Source: Ascaphus truei
Lineage: Eukaryota > Chordata > Amphibia > Anura > Ascaphidae
Assembly: GCA_036426205.1 (NCBI GenBank)
Contig: CM071573.1
Location: 40,276,606 to 40,340,605, forward strand
Reading direction: 5' to 3'
DNA length: 64,000 nt
The position numbers and the translations under genes are program-made. The notes beneath the pieces are model-generated. The model was not told the origin of the DNA, searched no databases, and saw only the letters and a program-made list of their open reading frames with translations. Position 1 is the first letter of the stretch. Each line of letters begins with the position of its first letter. Positions 1 through 13,100 of this stretch are shown here, piece by piece.

Positions 1-1789
1 ATGTCAGGGCTGTGGAGAGAAGATGGAGGAGGCTGAATAAAGGGTGGACAATTTTGTTGTGAGTCTGGGGAGGATATCTCTCAGTTATAGGAATCTGGAG
101 GGGCAATGGTCAATTTTGCATAGGGAGGATGGGGTTCATCTATCAGACATAGCCCTAGACATAGTAGATATGGGAAATAAATCCCTGATAGGTGCTACTA
201 ATATCTGGGTGATGTATGCAATATAGCATTGAAGTCCAGGAGAGAGTATAACTTCAGGAGAATGCATGTGCAGTAAACAGGCTTGAATGCTCACTTTGTA
301 GCCATAGTGTGGGATATCAATGAAATGGTAAAGAAGCCCCACAGTGAGTGTGTGAAATGAGCACTCAATGAAGAGAGCACACCCCACACCCACTAATGGG
401 ACAACACACCTCAATCCCTAGGCATGAGCAAGTATATCGCCATACAATATATAAACTGCATAATGTTGAAACACAATCAGTTAACTCACGAATCATCAGG
501 TCCTTCCGGTAAAGGTTAATCCAAGTAGAGAAGAATGGTGGAGCACTGCTAGAAAAAATGAAGGGCTGGAGGCTTGTGGCAAGTTAAAAATGCTTTAATC
601 TATTGCATGAGTAGACCGGGCTACAGAAAGAGAGGTTCTCTAACGCGTTTCGCGCTGTCAAAGCGCTTTGTCAAATAGTAACCATTGTGTGCAGAAATCA
701 CTCATTTATAGATGCCGAAATGCGGAAGTATGTTTGCGCCAAAAACCACCCCCCGATCACGTGGTCGGGTGCAACTACGGGTGCCTCAAGGCTCAAGCAA
801 CCTCCCCAGTATCGCGCATGCAAAAGGAGAACAACAATATTAAAATCCAACAATATCCACCCACTTACTGAGTCTCTGCCCTATCAGTCGCCTCCCTGTC
901 ATCCTGACCTTCCTTCCGAAAACCAAGATGGCGATCGGAACAATGAACTACGGAAGCCCCAGAAGGACAAAAGAGCCCACTGTACAAAGCAGAGACTTCA
1001 AAGCAAGAAAAACTTTATCAATATTAAAAAACAACACAAAAACTATTTTAAAGTGATAAAGAAGAAAAAAAACAAAAAAATATTAATGATATAATAAACC
1101 ATGAATACTAGAAACTAAATACTATTTAGAAGAAAAAATATAAGAAATATCTATATTAACTATGAATGAACACACTTAAACCCTTAATAGTGAAAATACG
1201 TAAAATAAGTAGTGATATGAGCATAGTAAGTGCAATTAATTATACTAATAATACTATATGAATCAAGCATATACATTAACTAATTAAATTTTATAAACAT
1301 CATAATTTATAGATAAAAATATTATATTGAATATAAGTAATAAATCAATACATATACACTGGCGACACACTTTATTCGAGCTCGGCTAGTCCCACGAATT
1401 CAGCGCGAAACGCGTTAGAGAACCTCTCTTTCTGTAGCCCGGTCTACTTATGCACTAGATTCAAACATTTTTAACCTGCCACAAGCCTTCAGCCCTTCAT
1501 TTTTTCTAGCAGTGCTCCACCATTCTTCTCTACTTGGATAGCCCTAGACATCTTTAATAGGTGTCTCAAAGAGTGGTTGGCCAATGCTCATGTCAGGGCT
1601 GTGGAGAGAAGATGGAGGAGGCTGAATAAAGGGTGGCCAATTTTGTTGTGAGTCTGGGGAGGACATCTCTCAGTTATAGGAATCTGGAGGGGCAATGGTC
1701 AATTTTGCATAGGGAGGATGGGGTTCGTCTATCAGACATAGCCCTAGACATTTTTAATAGGTGTCTCAAAGAGTGGTTGGCCAATGCTC
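1..1789. repeat. Two tandem copies of a ~200-bp unit, first copy split by an insertion
   Basis: The sequence at 1-162 continues at 1552-1589, and the same 200-bp unit is repeated at 1590-1789 with few mismatches (both contain agccctagacat and end in ggttggccaatgctc). The first copy is interrupted by a 1.4-kb insertion at 163-1538. I do not recognise the family. Short open frames in it are not supported as genes. Confidence 0.7.
163..1538. mobile_element. Fold-back retroelement remnant, Penelope-like candidate
   Basis: A 13-bp target duplication (tagccctagacat) flanks the insertion at 150-162 and 1539-1551. Inside, a 139-bp inverted repeat lies at 519-657 and 1401-1539; the right arm sits at the very end while the left arm is internal. 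The middle (about 1000-1370) is very A+T-rich. A long target duplication plus an internal inverted partial copy is the layout known for Penelope-like elements, but no reverse transcriptase is present, so the family is inferred. A hammerhead-like core lies at the inner edge of the left arm. Confidence 0.5.
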
Positions 1790-2445
1790 TGGGTTTGTTG
1801 GGGTTTACCAGGATTGCATATTGTAAGGGTGGATCCGTGATCTAGTGGAGATAAGGTGGGGAAGGTGTTGCTCAGCAGTGGTTATGGTGCCCGGTCTGGT
1901 GATATCCTTCCAATTTGTCTAGTGGTATTTTATATATCTCCTGCTGGGCTGATAACGGATGGTGGGTTTGGGCATCTTCATTATGAAGGTGGTTTAAAAT
2001 AATCCTGGGTGTGAGCAATCTGAAGCTGCTGGTATGGGGGGATGTTATTTTAATAAAACCTGTGGCCATTTTACCCCAACCTGGAGTCTGTGTTTAATTG
2101 GCTTGGGTATTGGGGACCAGGAGTAACTCGAGCCGTCCTAACGTCAAGTGAAAAACTATTGTCCTTATATAGGAAATTACATTTCTGCAACAAAGCTGAG
2201 AAAGCCCTGTTTGCCTCTCGTGTAACTGCTGACCTAATCTTAAGTTATTTGTTGATTTTACTTTTTTTAATATGTATATTGCAATACATCATGAAAGAAA
2301 CATTTGGGGATCCCCTTTAAGCAGTGAAAGAGTAAACCAGATTAAAGCACTGTAGAACCCATTTACACTCTTGTTCTTAAGCAAGTTCAAATATCTCTAA
2401 CACACCATGTTCAAACCGAAAATACAAATATATAAAATGTTAAGC
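1790..2445. other. Unclassified interspersed repeat with an AATAAA signal
   Basis: No gene is visible. The stretch follows the 200-bp tandem units and contains AATAAA near 2053 followed by a T/G-rich downstream segment, so it could be the 3' end of a retroelement. The family is not recognised. Confidence 0.3.
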
Positions 2446-2627
2446 CAGGGGTTCTCAACTACAGTCTCAAGACCCCCCAACAGGTCAGTTTTTAAGGATA
2501 TCCCTGCTTCAGCACAGGTTGCTCTGTTGAAGAGTGAGCCACTGATTGAGTCCCCTGTGCTGAAGCAGGGATATCCTGAAATCCTGGCCTGTTGGGGGGT
2601 GTTGACTGTTGGAGTTTAGAACCCCTG
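2446..2627. mobile_element. hAT-type palindromic MITE (CAGGGGTTCTCAA family)
   Basis: The element is an almost perfect palindrome: it starts caggggttctcaact, ends with the complement (agaacccctg), and both arms carry the segment gcttcagcaca with ggatatcc. Flanking 8-mers (tgttaagc and gattaaac) are a decayed match. Four further copies or parts of the wider family lie at 17156, 21268, 22060 and 59620. Confidence 0.75.
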
Positions 2628-3204
2628 GATTAAACAGTGGGCATCAAATGTCATGTCTTCATTACACTTTTGCTATTAAATAAGCCTATCAAGCATAGTT
2701 GATCTGTGATATTGGTTTTCTGAGAAGAGGGTAACTAGACTTTCATGTAACTTTTTCATTACCACCTTTATCAACATTAAAACACCGAAAGGCAATAGCG
2801 ACAGTTCATACAGTATGCTTCTCCAACCCTGTGATCCTTGAAAGGAAGTGAGAAGAAATAGCCTCAGCATTGCAGTGAATTGTGCACAGTGTGTGATATC
2901 CTGCCAACTTAATATTTTTAATGCTGCAAGTAGCTAAGATAAAGGAAACATCACTGAAACATTTTCTACAACAGAAACAGACATACACCCACCAAGACCT
3001 TTATTTATGCATTAAATACAGCCAGTTTCTGCAGATTGTTTGCTAAACTCTGGTCTTGGCATTTATTTCATTGAAGTTTTTTGGCCACAAGTGTCTTTAC
3101 CTGGAAAGAAAAACAGATTTGAAAACAAGTTTCAAAAAGAATAGGGATTTTGTTTTTAAAACAATCTTTTGCTATCACAATAAAATATAAACTGCGTGGT
3201 TTAC
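2628..3204. other. Intronic or downstream sequence, nothing recognised
   Basis: No exon of the lipase gene, no known repeat and no convincing open frame was found. The exons that should follow exon 9 (linker end and PLAT domain) are not here, so this is read as intron sequence. Confidence 0.4.
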
Positions 3205-3335
3205 CGGGTGTGCTTCAGTGCTGTACTATGGTGTGTTTAGATAAAACACTTGGCTGGAGGTGTTACTCCCCGGTAGGTATCAGCGAAGTGACCCATCTTA
3301 GGACATCCGGCACTGGGGCACGTTTTGCAGCCACC
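3205..3335 (-). pseudogene. Lipase exon 9, disrupted
   Basis: The acceptor (ctcatag) is followed in phase by [24 protein letters not shown], the Cys-rich end of the catalytic domain. The frame then fails: the following FYLNT segment is read one base out, as if one base were missing near 3255, and a TAG stop follows in that frame. The donor is CCG/GTAAAC. The exon is 131 nt, against 132 expected from the family. Either the gene is inactive or the consensus has an error here. Confidence 0.8.
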
Positions 3336-6300
3336 CTATGAGTAACACATTTAATAACAGTATGGTGAGAAACAAGGTCTACCATGTATAGCAAATCACT
3401 TTGCTCACCATGGACTTTTCTTATACAGCAATGCATTACATGCTTCTCTAGCATCAAATAACCATAGAGTTACCTAAGATAACATGTAAAACAGGATTGA
3501 AAAAAAGGCAGAAGCAACATACAGTGAAAGATTAATGTATTTATTCAGTAAGCTGGAATGGAACTATACTCTTCTCCAGCACTTCACAGCACTCTACCCC
3601 CCCCCCCCTAACCTTAATAGATCCAGCTGTAGGGCTGGACCATACTCCATCCTAAGGTATACAGCGTCCCACACCAAGATGCCACTTTACCTTTTGTTTC
3701 AACATTGCCCCTTATTCCCTCTAGAATGTAAGCTCTCAGGAGCAGGGCCCTTATTACCTTCTGTATCTGTTTGCACTTGTCTGTCCCTATTTGTATGTCA
3801 TTCTGCTAATGTCATTGTTTTCACTCTGCACATCCCCCTCCCCCCACCGCCCCCCAGTCTGCCGTGTTGTGAAATATGTTGGCGCTTTACAAATAAACAA
3901 TAATAATAATACTTAATATGGGCTAAAAGCATCTGAGAAGAGGTAGCACAAACAATGGTGAGACAGAGGTGAAAGAAACTGGAAGAAGATCTGATGAGAA
4001 GAGGCGGGTTGGAGGGGATACACAGATGAGAAGAGGTGGGTTGGGGGATCCCACAGATGAGAAGAGGTGGATTGGGGGGATCCCATGGATGAGAAGAGGT
4101 GGGTTGGGTGAGATACCACAGATGAGAAGAGGGGGGTTGGAGGAAATCCCACAGATGAGGAGGTGGGTTGGAGGAGATCCCACGGATGAGAAGAGGCAGG
4201 TTGGGTAAGATCCCATGGATGAGAAGAGGTGGATTGGGTAAGATCCCACAGATGTGACCGCTGGCTAATTAAGGTTTTAACAAGTTGATTATTTATTTGC
4301 ACCACATGCTTTTACATTTTTGCAACAAAGTAACACTAGCTCATTAACTGATTAAATAGACATTGTTGTAATACAATTAGTAGTAGCTGGTTCAAGGAAC
4401 ATGAAATCCCCATTAGGGAGACACTTACTGATTGATAGGTGCTGTAGTTTGAACAGGGGTAGCTTGTGAATATGCTTGAACTGGTAATGCTGTCCGTATA
4501 ATATTTGACTGCCCGCATGTGGTTACAAATAAAAAAATTAACGACACCTGTAAAACAATTTATGGCATTGGCATCATTAATGATTAATGGCATTGGCATC
4601 ATTTTCCAATTACAAAATGCATAGCTGATTTTCTAAACTGCAGTGAAAATGGCAACCGGCCAGTAGTGCCATCTGCACCCTGACAAGACTCAACTAGAAA
4701 CAGAGGCCAGTTGTTGGATACTGACAAGTATCAGTATTTGACCAATGTACAGTAAATGTAATTAAAAAAAATAATAGTAGAAAATGAAGGGCCAAAAAAA
4801 TAAAGTAAAAAACTTTTGTTTATCATTTGCAGCTCTTCTAAAATGAATCACTAATGCTACGTTTTCAGGGTGATACTAGATTTCCCTGTAACAACAGCAT
4901 AAACGTCATTGACGTATCGTAGGATGCTGAGCACACTCCATTAAAAGAGGAGCATGAGGGTAAGAAGAGATTCCATTTCTTCAACAAAGAGGACATACAG
5001 TATGTTAGTCGGGTTTGAGTGGAATTAGACATTTGGCACAGCTGTTTTGCCGCGACCAAGTAGGCGCCGGCATTTGGCCACCAAGGGACCTTTCACCACA
5101 GCCCCCCGCCACTGAACACTCAGCCGCTGGCCATTTTGCCAATAACGCAAATACATTAAGGGGTTTTAGCGGTTAGGTTAGGGTCTTAAGCATAGAGGTT
5201 TAAGTGTAAAGGGTTAGGTTTTTAGGGTAGGGAATTAGGGTAGGGGTACAGGGGTTTTGGGGTTTAGGATAAGGGCTTAGGGTAAGATGTTAAGGTTTAT
5301 AGGGTATGGGGTAGCATTAGTATTAGGGGTTAAGATTAGGGGGTTTTAGGGTAAGGTTAGGGGCTCACCTTGGCGTCAAAACGGCCAGCGGAGAGATGTC
5401 CCCGTCTCGAGGTGAGAGGCGGCTAAATGCCAGTAGTGACTTGGTCGCGGCAAAATGGTCTAGACCGAGGTTTAAGTATCAACTAACTTCAAGCTATTGT
5501 TTTATATTAGCCCCCTACTAGAATCATGTATTTACCATTCCAAATATCTTCAACGTTCACATTTGGAATTTCTATGTTCTGTGGACATCCTGGCATATGA
5601 ACGCCCCCGTTTGGAAAGAAATCCAGATGACCGCTGACCTGGCTCAGTCCAAATCCTGAAATATAAATGTTTTATGTTGCAATAAAAAAAAAGTAATAAT
5701 ACAAAGTTACATATTGTAGTGGAATATTTAAAGGCTTTTCTATATACAGGCATACACCGGTTTAAGGACACTCACTTTAAGTACACTTGCGAGTAAGGAC
5801 ATATCGCCCAATAGGCAAACGGCAGCTCGCACATGCGCCTGTCAGCACGTCCTGGACAGCAATACCGGCTCCCTACCTGTACCGAAGCTGTGCGCAAGCG
5901 GGGAGACTATAGAGTCTGTTACAAATGAGTTATTTACATCAGTTACGCACGCATGACGATTGCAGCACAGTACAAGCATCGATAAGTGGAAAAAAGGTAG
6001 TGCTTCACTTTGAGAAAATTTTCGCTTTATATACATGCTCTGGACCCATTGCGTACATTAATGCGGGGTATACCTGTATCATTTTTGGACATGTTCCCTT
6101 CCTACTATGCTCTATGCATTTGAGGTATTAGAAGCTATGGTAAAAGGATTTTTTTAGACATAGAATTAGGGTACATTTGTTGTAGATCGTGATGCCTTTT
6201 AATGCACCAAAGTGAATGTTTTCTGTAGATTAGTGTTTTTTTTAATAGTTCTTAATAAAAACTGTATAGCAGACAACTGCTTTAAATTTGCTTTTAAAAA

Positions 6301-7164
6301 GGAGGCAAATCTGAGGGCGAGATTCTCTAAACTACTAGATTGACGTTTCGGAAATGTAAGCCCCAATGAAGTCGCACATAACCTCTCACAGTTCTACCAC
6401 CGCACACTCCCAGCTACTGCTTCCCCAACACCAACTCCTTCACACATTACCTGCTCTCACAGCTCTACCTCACCACACTCCACTTACTGCTTCATCAACG
6501 CCAACTCCCTCACACATTACCTGCTTTCACAGCTCTACCTCCACATAATCCCATTTACTGCTTCCTCAACGACAACTCCTTCACACATTACCTGCTCTCG
6601 CTGCTCCACCTCCGGACAATTCCATGTACTTCTTCCCCAACACCAACTCATTCAAATAACAAACAGCCTTCCGAAAACACACCTAGCGTCTTATCCCCTT
6701 GTATCTTATGTTTCCACTTACCTGTCCTTTTAGATTGTAAGATCCTTTGAGCAGGGCCCTCTTTACCTACTGTAACAATTTATGTGAATGTTTGATATTT
6801 TAATGTTTTCATCCTCACACCTTATTGTACTGCTCTACGGAATATGTTGCTGTGTTATAAAGAAATAATAACAATAGGGTTCATTGTCTGCAACAGTAGG
6901 GTAGTTCTGCACTAAAAAAAACCATACACACCCAAACTAGGAATCAGAGGACCAGAGTCAGTGTGGATGACGTCTACAAGACCAGCATCGGACTTATCCA
7001 GTCTGACCTCTGTTGGGGTGTATTGGAAGTAAGGTTCAGCTGGATCAAGACCTTATGATTAAAAAATAAAAAGAGACATTAATTGAACGGACAAACCCTA
7101 TTCTGTTGAGCAGGAAAGAGAATAATGTTTTCAAATCTATAGTCTGTGGCCAGTCTAGCATTAC

Positions 7165-7198
<34 letters not shown>

Positions 7199-10100
7199 TA
7201 ATAATAATAATAGCATGTTCTTTTGGTTATTTGTGTAATGAAGAGGTCCTTTCTGCCAAACAAACATACTCCTTCCCAAAGTCTCCCTGCTCACCGGTTA
7301 TCCTGGAGATGCCTGGCTTCCTCTTCCCTGCCTCTCCTGCAGCGTGTGCGCCCAGGCTGTGGCCAATCAAATGGACATTGGAAGGAGCATAGCCAAAATT
7401 TTTCTAATGATAGAAAAACTGCATTAAAATGTAGTAGTAGTTACTGTAGCAAAGATTGCAATTGAAGGAATTATAAGGGGGAGAAGTATCAGTTCAAACA
7501 CCCTTTTCTACAGTATATGCAGCTGATTCAAATATAAGAAATGTATTAATCCAGTTTCCTACAATTTGCTATTTGATTCAGATTATTATCTTGGAAATTT
7601 TACCCGTCTCAAACCTGACTTTTTTTTTTTTTTCAACTTAAGTTTTTATTGGAAGATACATGTGCAAACATTGTGTCACAGCCCAATATGTCATTTCCAA
7701 TTATTAGGCAAGTACATTTATGAACAGTACGAACGCACATCTACATACAAAGACACAGATACAAATACGACAGGACTAACAAGACGAGGGGACTGGGGTG
7801 GAGGGAGGAGGGGGGGAAGAGGGAGGGGGGGGAGAGAGTGATTCCGTCTACTTTGACCATCTTTGACCACATCGGAATGGCGACCCGTATTTTGCTGACT
7901 GTAGTCGGACCTTCTCTTGTGTCCCATTTCCTTGCCTAAACTCATGGGGCTCACGCTAACCGTAAGTCTCTATGTCCCGTTACTTATCTGACCTTCAAAG
8001 GAGAACGCACCTGTATATATTAGTGCAATATCGTGGTGGCATCCACCCCCGGGATATCTACCTGGGCCAACCACGGTGCCCAGACTTTTAGGTAATTTGT
8101 GCCGGAGTCATTAACCAAACTTGTTAATTATTCCATCCTGCAGACATGCCAAATCCTATTTCTGATCTTCGGGATAATTGGTATATCTTGCTGCTTCCAT
8201 AATGCTGCGATCTCGCATCTCGTGGCTGTAGCAAAATGCGAGATCAATTTATGCGCTGCATTCGACATACCCTGGATCCATCTGCCCAGTATGAACACCC
8301 ACGGGTCCAGGGGGATCTCCAAACTGAGAATCCGTTGAATCCAATCTCTAATCTGTTCCCAAATAGGGACCACTCTTGGGCAAGACCACAGCATGTGTCG
8401 CAGATCCGCTGCATCCCCACATTGTTTAGGACAGAGAGGGGAGTAGCCTCTCACAAATGTAGCTAATCGGGTTGGGGTGTAATACCACCGCATCAGGACT
8501 TTATATGCGTTCTCCTTTAATGTGGTACAGATTGAACTTTTAGCGGCTGCCTGAATAATTCTGTCCCATTCCTCGTCCTCTAGTGTCACCCCTAAGTCCT
8601 CTTCCCAGCGTCTCATGTAGCACAGTCTGTCATCGTTGGGCTTCGTCGGGCAAATTACTTCCCTGTACAATCTAGAAGTAAGTCCCCTTGTGTCCATATC
8701 TCTGGAACACAGCTGCTCAAAATTTGTACGTGCCGGCCTAATTGGTGTTTTATTGTAGAAATCCCTGATCTGGAGGTATCTAAAGAATTTGCTTTTTGGG
8801 ATATTTTTAGAGGATTTAATTTGATCAAAGGATTGTATAGTCGTGATGCCCTCCAGATCTTTAAAACGGGTTATCCCCCTTTGGGTCCAAATCAAGAAGT
8901 TTTTGCTAATCAGGCCTGGAGCGAAGTCTGGATTGCCCACAATTGGTGTCATTAATGACGTTCTGGTAGTCAGCTGACAACGAAATTTCATGGCCTCCCA
9001 AACTTTTAACGAGTTGACCATGGACTGCAACGGTATTTCCATCTTGCGTACCCCTCTTTTGGGTAGCCAGATTAAGTTTCGGATTTCAATTGGTGCACAG
9101 CATTTCCTCTCCAACTCTACCCATCTCCGTAAACTTGGGTCAGTGGGCCATTGGAGAATCTTCCCTAATTGGGCTGCTTTATAATAAGCCTGCAAGCAAG
9201 GCACCGCTAGCCCTCCTCTTATGGTGGGACGTTTTAATATTCCCTTGGAAATTCTTGCGCTTTTCTTATTCCAAATACATTTCATTATTTGAGATTGTAG
9301 GGAGCGGATGTCCGCCTGTACCAACGGGACCGGGAGACTCTGGAAAAGATATAACATCCTTGGGAGGAGGTTCATTTCTGTGTATCCTCCCAATCCAGGA
9401 AATACTCCCTTTCATCCAGGTCCTGAGATCCTCCCCCAAAGTCTTTATTACCCTGGGAAAGTTAGCCTTATATAATGTTTTGTAATCCCTTGTGAGATAA
9501 ACCCCTAAATATTTGATAGCGGAGGGTTGCCATTTGAAATTAAAATTGAGGTCAATCAGCTTTTCAGTTTCTTTTGGGAGGTTGATATTGAGGGCTTCCG
9601 ATTTAGACTGATTGATCTTAAACCCCGAGATTTGATTGAATTTACCAAGGATATTGAATAGATTTGGGAGAGACGTGAGAGGTTTGGCTAGCGTAAGAAT
9701 AACATCGTCCGCGTATAAGGCGGCCTTGTGCGTTTGGTCCCCTATTGGGATCCCAGATATATCCAGATTATTTCTGATGTGCCCTGCTAAGGGTTCTATG
9801 CATAAGGCGAACAGCAAGGGCGACAGCGGGCACCCCTGCCTCGTGCCGCTATACAGCGCTAGTATGGCCTGCAGGAGGCGTCCCTCAAAGCCAAATGCTC
9901 TCAGTGTTTCTGTTAGGTAGGGCCAATCTATCCTATCGAAGGCTTTTTCAGCGTCTAGACTTAACACCATGGATTGTATGTTTTTCTTTTGGGCCAGATC
10001 AATGAGGTCAATAATTCTCCTGGTGTTATCTGCCGCCTGCCTGCCTCCGATAAACCCTACCTGATCCGTGTGGATTAACCCAGGAAGAACTCTACCCACC

Positions 10101-13100
10101 CTGTTGGCTATGAGTTTAGAGTATATTTTGATGTCCGAGTTGATCAGTGAAATGTGCCGGTAGCTCTTACAGTCTGCTGGGTCCTTTCCGGGTTTGTGGA
10201 TCACAGAAATAGAGGCTTGGAGCATTTGTGCTGGGAATGAGGCCCCTGCCAGAATTTCATTGAATAACTTTAACAAATGGGGGGCTAATATTTTAATATA
10301 TTTCTTGTAATATAAGGTTGAAAAGCCATCAGGGCCCGGGGCTTTAGCAGGTTTTAGCGCCTTTATGACCCCAGAGAGCTCCTCCATCGTGAAATCCGAC
10401 TGGAGTGCCTCCCTGTTACTTCTCTCCAAAGTTGGAAGATTTGCTTCCCTAAGGAAGATCTTTAACGACTCCCTTGTTTTCAGATTATGGGCCACCTTAT
10501 CTCCATTGTATAGAGTTTCGTAATATTTCTTGAACTCTTCTACAATTTTCCCAGGAATGGAGGTAAGGTCCCCCTTGTGGTTGCGGATTGCGTGAATGTG
10601 ATAATTTGGAAGCCTATTTTTTAGCTTATTGGCAAGTAGTGTGTCAGGCTTGTTTGCTTTTTCATAAAATTTCCATTGAGACCAGGCCAATTCCTTCTCA
10701 GCCTGGGCGGAAAGGAGGAGGTTAATACTGGTTTTAGTGTCTAATACTTGACTCAGCGTGTGGGCACTATGGTTTACTTTGTGAAGGGAGGAAAGCTCCG
10801 CTAGTTGCATTTCTAGCTTCTGGATTTTTTCCTCTCTCTCTCTTTTCCTTTTAGCAGCCAGATTCATTATGACCCCCCTGAGGGAAGCCTTATGAGCCTC
10901 CCACAGCGTGGAGTGTGTTGCCACACTCCCCTCATTCTCCTCAAAGTATTGTTTGAGCTTTTCCCCGATTTCCGCCTGAAGGGCTGGAATCTTCAGCAAT
11001 AACTCATTTAATTTCCAGTTCGCTCTAGGTCTGTCTAGTGGGAATAGTGTGCACCGCAGCTCTATAGATGCGTGGTCAGACCATGAAATATCATGGATCC
11101 TGCTATAGGTGTTGTGTGGGTGTGAGTAAAATGTAAACTCCTTCACTCCCTGGTGTTGTTCCCTCCATATGTCGAGTAGTTGGCAGTCCCTTAAGCCTTT
11201 TTTAATTGTTAGTACGTCGGGTCTGTGTGATCTATTAGTAGTCGAGCATCTGTCAAGGTCCTCATGCAGGGCCCTATTCAGGTCCCCTGCTACGATAATA
11301 CTGCCTCTGGCCACTTTACTAAGTTTCCAGAAGAATATATTGAAGAAAGCTGAGGCCTTATCATTAGGGGCATATATAGTTGCCAGAGTGACCGGGAAAC
11401 CTTGTATTGTACCCCTTACTATGAGGAACCTCCCGTCTCGGTCCGTAAATATCTTGTCGGTCACAAAAGGGATACGCTTGTGTATCAAAATGGCCACCCC
11501 TCGTTTTTTTAACTTTCGCGGAGGACAGAAGGTGTGTCGTGTAATCTCTATCAAGGTATTTGGGACAATTGCCCTGTGAGAAATGTGTTTCTTGCAGGAA
11601 TAAAATCTCTGCCCCTTTACGTTTATAGTCACGGAATGCGACTCTTCGCTTCACCGGGCTGTTAAACCCCTTAACGTTGTGGGAAATTAACCTGAGTTCC
11701 TTACTCATTGATGCGTGTAGGTCGACGTGTCTGCCAGTAACTTTTCTTGTCTCGGGTGGCTGGGCCGGGTCTAAAGCCTCTTCCTTGCTTTTTACCGATG
11801 CACCTCACTCTCTCACCTACGGAGACACAGGAGGGTATACACACACAAGGGAACACCGGGGGACACAAAAACAAAAACAACACACAGCATATTTTATCAC
11901 ATGGTGACTCTTGCCGTCTCAGCGAGGAAGTCTTCCTGCCGAGGACCTCGCCTTTGGGTGCCCGAACTCCCCTCCTGCCATCCGGGGGTAACTTGGGGGT
12001 GTTGCCGGCATCCCCCAGAGTCTTGTCCCAAAGTACTTCACTAGGGTCTTCGAGAACTCCCCTCCTCCTCCCTAGTGCGCGGCCCATGCGGAAGTTGAAG
12101 CAGGTCGCCTCCCCTCCTCCCCGCCTCGCTAAACACCATTGTATCATATTGAAACCTAACTCAAAACTTGCTGCCAATGCCCCCCTCCAACCATTAAAAG
12201 CCCCTTTTCCCTTGCACTCTCCTCCCCCTTTCATCTTCCTGATGTTGCAGAAACCCTAGTCACTCTCACTGCTATAATTTTCTGTCCATTTTCCATCTGT
12301 CTACCCTCTCTCTTACTGCTTCTGCCATCTGCCTTTTTTCTCTCTCTGTGTGACCTTCTTTCCTTCCCCTGTTCCCTTCCTACCTGCACCTGCCCCTCTA
12401 ATCACCTACTCTCCCCACCTCTTTATTCTCCACTCACTAACACTATCCCTCCATTCCTTCTGTCATCCATCATCACTTCCTCCTTTCTCACTTCTACCAG
12501 TATCCACTCCCCCCTCCATCTATTCTCCGTCCCATTCCAGCCATCCTATTGCCAAACCTGCTCCTGACTCCCCTCACTTCATATTCCTCTTCTCTCTCAC
12601 TTACTTGCCTATATCACTCCCCTTTCCTGCCTCTTGCTTTTACCTCACCTCCTCTCCCTTCCACTCTGTTAACTTCCTTCCCTTTAGCCCTCTCTACCCA
12701 AGCCCCTCCTAACCTTCTTGATCTTCTTTTCCTCTGCTCTATCTTCTTGCCAGACCGTCTGCCTACTCTGTACCCTGTGTGACCCTGCCCTCCGTAACTG
12801 GCCGCCACTACCGCTATAGTCTGTGGCCGGCTTCCTGACTTTAAACCGTTCAAATGTCCCGCTTCCGCTTTGTGCGGTGTCTTCTCTTCGTCGGTGGGGC
12901 CTCTCCGGCACCTCCCAGCCACCTCGCGGGGCCTCCGGCCAGCTTCTATTCCGACGGTGACGTCATTTGTCCGCATCGCCGGGGACTGGGTCTCTGCCCC
13001 CTCCAAGATGGCGCAGCTCCTTCCGGATCCTTACTATGACGCGCTTCCGGGTGGCCGCCATTTTGGATTTCGCATTTCAGCCATGCGGATGTGTGGGTGC

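Larger units (their letters stand above)
3336..4428. other. Lipase intron 8 with repeats
   Basis: The intron holds an L2-like 3' tail (about 3575-3912) and a 33-bp minisatellite (3992-4256). A C-run lies at about 3598-3608. Nothing else is recognised. Confidence 0.6.

Noticed and set aside
687..1094. Plus-strand frame of 135 codons in the fold-back element
   Set aside because: The composition changes from mixed to Lys/Asn-rich along the A-rich core, there is no domain, and it crosses an inverted-repeat element.
3020..3100. Terminal lipase exon
   Set aside because: A pyrimidine tract with AG precedes a short frame with a stop on the minus strand, but the peptide does not resemble the C-terminus of the family and the PLAT domain exons are missing before it.
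3913..4305. Minus-strand frame of 130 codons and an overlapping 108-codon frame
   Set aside because: They run through the 33-bp minisatellite; the peptides are repeats of the unit in two frames, with no domain.
5160..5370. A true telomere or chromosome end
   Set aside because: The hexamers are degenerate, only about 210 bp long, and enclosed by inverted repeats within an intron.
6385..6660. CRISPR-like or coding repeat
   Set aside because: The ~70-bp units are tandem, diverged along their whole length and contain no unique spacers; frames are short.
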